From positions 1-7,444 of the forward strand of contig JAFAUV010000238.1 of assembly GCA_019243075.1 (NCBI GenBank): a DNA stretch of 7,444 nucleotides. Reading direction: 5' to 3'. Source of the DNA: Bradyrhizobium sp. (GTDB lineage Bacteria; Pseudomonadota; Alphaproteobacteria; Rhizobiales; Xanthobacteraceae). Below the pieces are notes generated by a model, which worked only from the letters and a program-made list of their open reading frames with translations, did no database searches and had not been told where the DNA came from. How positions within the stretch are numbered: the stretch's first letter is position 1; each line of letters starts with the position of its first letter. The translations under genes and the position numbers were made by a program. Positions 6,516-7,444 of the stretch are shown here, one piece after another.

Positions 6516-7444
6516 ATGGCCAGCAACGTCAATCCCGATCCGTTCACCACCCGGCCCGAGATCGAGGGCACCTTCGGCGTCGTGGCCTCGACGCATTGGA
6601 TCGCGACCGCGGTCGGGATGGCTATGCTGGAAAAGGGCGGCAATGCCTTTGACGCCGGCATCGCAACCGCCTTCACGCTGCAGGTCGTCGAACCGCATTT
6701 GAACGGCCCGGGCGGCGATGTGCCCATCATCGTGCATGACGTCAAGCGCGGCCGGACCGAGGTGATCTGCGGCCAGGGTCCGGCGCCGGCCGGCGCTACC
6801 ATTGCCCATTACAGGAGCGAGGGGCTGGAGATGGTGCCCGGTACGGGCCTGCTCGCGGCCTGCGTTCCCGGCACCTTCGAATCCTGGATGCTGTTGCTGC
6901 GCGACTACGGCACGATGAAGCTGCGCGATGTGCTGGAGCCGGCGATTGCCTACGCCAGCAATGGCTATCCGCTGGTCGAGCGCGCCTCCGCCACGATCAA
7001 GACCGTGGAGACGCTGTTCCGGAAGCACTGGCCGACCTCGGCCGCGGTCTATCTGCCGAACAACGAGGTGCCGAAACCCGGCACCCTCTTCACCAACCCC
7101 AAACTCGCCGAGACCTATGCCCGCATCCTGAAGGAAGCCGAGAGCGCGGGAGGCGACCGCAGCGCGCAGATCGAGCGCGCCCGCAAAGCCTGGTCGCACG
7201 GCTTTGTCGCGGAGGCGATCGACAGGTTCTGCCGCATCCAGGAAGTCATGGATGTCTCCGGCTCGCCGCACAAGGGCGTGCTCTCGGCCGATGACATGGC
7301 GAAGTGGGTGCCGATGATCGAGGCGCCGCTGACCTACGACTACGGCCGCTATACCGTCTGCAAGGCCGGGGTCTGGAGCCAGGGGCCGGTGATGCTGCAG
7401 CAACTGGCGCTGCTCAAGGGATTCAACCTCGACGGCCTCGACCC
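6516..7444 (+). CDS. Gamma-glutamyltransferase-family Ntn-hydrolase, N-terminal part (cut by right window edge)
   Basis: The visible 309 residues match the large subunit of the gamma-glutamyltranspeptidase family. These enzymes are made as one chain, cut themselves, and use the exposed Thr to cleave gamma-glutamyl or related amide bonds. Visible family motifs are GVVASTHWIATAVGMAMLEKGGNAFDAGIA (21-50, paraphrased by its core GGNAFDAGIA at 41-50), EPHLNGPGG (59-67), VPGTFESW...YGTMKLRDVLEPAIAYA (117-147) and GVLSADDMAKW (254-264). The catalytic Thr should lie just past the window. There is no signal peptide, so the enzyme is probably cytoplasmic, unlike periplasmic E. coli Ggt. Where classical GGTs have Arg in RExAP, this protein has Gln87 in GQGPAP. 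That Arg holds the substrate carboxylate, so strict gamma-glutamyl specificity is doubtful. Alternatives are an oxamate amidohydrolase (HpxW-like), a cephalosporin-acylase-like enzyme or another amidase. The same-strand position after a peptide importer suggests it processes the imported compound. Confidence 0.88.
   Translation, partial: MASNVNPDPFTTRPEIEGTFGVVASTHWIATAVGMAMLEKGGNAFDAGIATAFTLQVVEPHLNGPGGDVPIIVHDVKRGRTEVICGQGPAPAGATIAHYRSEGLEMVPGTGLLAACVPGTFESWMLLLRDYGTMKLRDVLEPAIAYASNGYPLVERASATIKTVETLFRKHWPTSAAVYLPNNEVPKPGTLFTNPKLAETYARILKEAESAGGDRSAQIERARKAWSHGFVAEAIDRFCRIQEVMDVSGSPHKGVLSADDMAKWVPMIEAPLTYDYGRYTVCKAGVWSQGPVMLQQLALLKGFNLDGLD

Noticed and set aside
6477..7403. 308-codon minus-strand open frame at the right end
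   Set aside because: It lies opposite the GGT-family gene, whose plus-strand frame shows clear family motifs. The antisense product is a shadow of that coding sequence.

Overview
The window is high-GC DNA with strong GC3 bias and looks like a chromosomal segment from an alphaproteobacterium of the Bradyrhizobium/Rhodopseudomonas/Afipia group. This placement rests on protein style and gene content, not on a marker gene. No RNA gene, insertion sequence, CRISPR array, phage gene or origin was recognised.

Left part (1-468, minus strand): the first 50 bases hold the start of a leftward gene. It encodes MGDGKKLSSLDASFLY, the typical N-terminus of wax ester synthase/diacylglycerol acyltransferase (WS/DGAT) proteins, and has a strong ribosome binding site. 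Upstream on the same strand is a complete 85-residue DUF6489-type protein of unknown function. Positions 469-800 form a 332-base divergent intergenic region. It contains two clean inverted repeats that look like operators but no convincing gene.

Middle part (801-6411, plus strand): a complete five-gene peptide/oligopeptide-type (Dpp/Opp class) ABC importer. It encodes a periplasmic substrate-binding protein with a signal peptide, two inner-membrane permeases, and two ATPases, each with a C-terminal four-cysteine domain. The binding-protein gene is separated from the rest by 88 bases. The other four genes are packed with a 2-base gap and then two 4-base ATGA overlaps, so they are probably translationally coupled.

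Right part (6516-7444, plus strand, cut by the window edge): the N-terminal 309 residues of a gamma-glutamyltransferase (GGT)-family Ntn-hydrolase with no signal peptide. The arginine that in classical GGTs binds the gamma-glutamyl carboxylate is replaced by glutamine. The likely theme is import of a peptide-like or amide-containing compound followed by cytoplasmic hydrolysis. The substrate is not readable from the sequence.

The parts are ordinary families. The most interesting points are the atypical cytoplasmic GGT homologue paired with a dedicated importer, the DUF6489-acyltransferase neighbourhood, and the inverted repeats in the divergent control region. I do not see evidence for a wholly new system.
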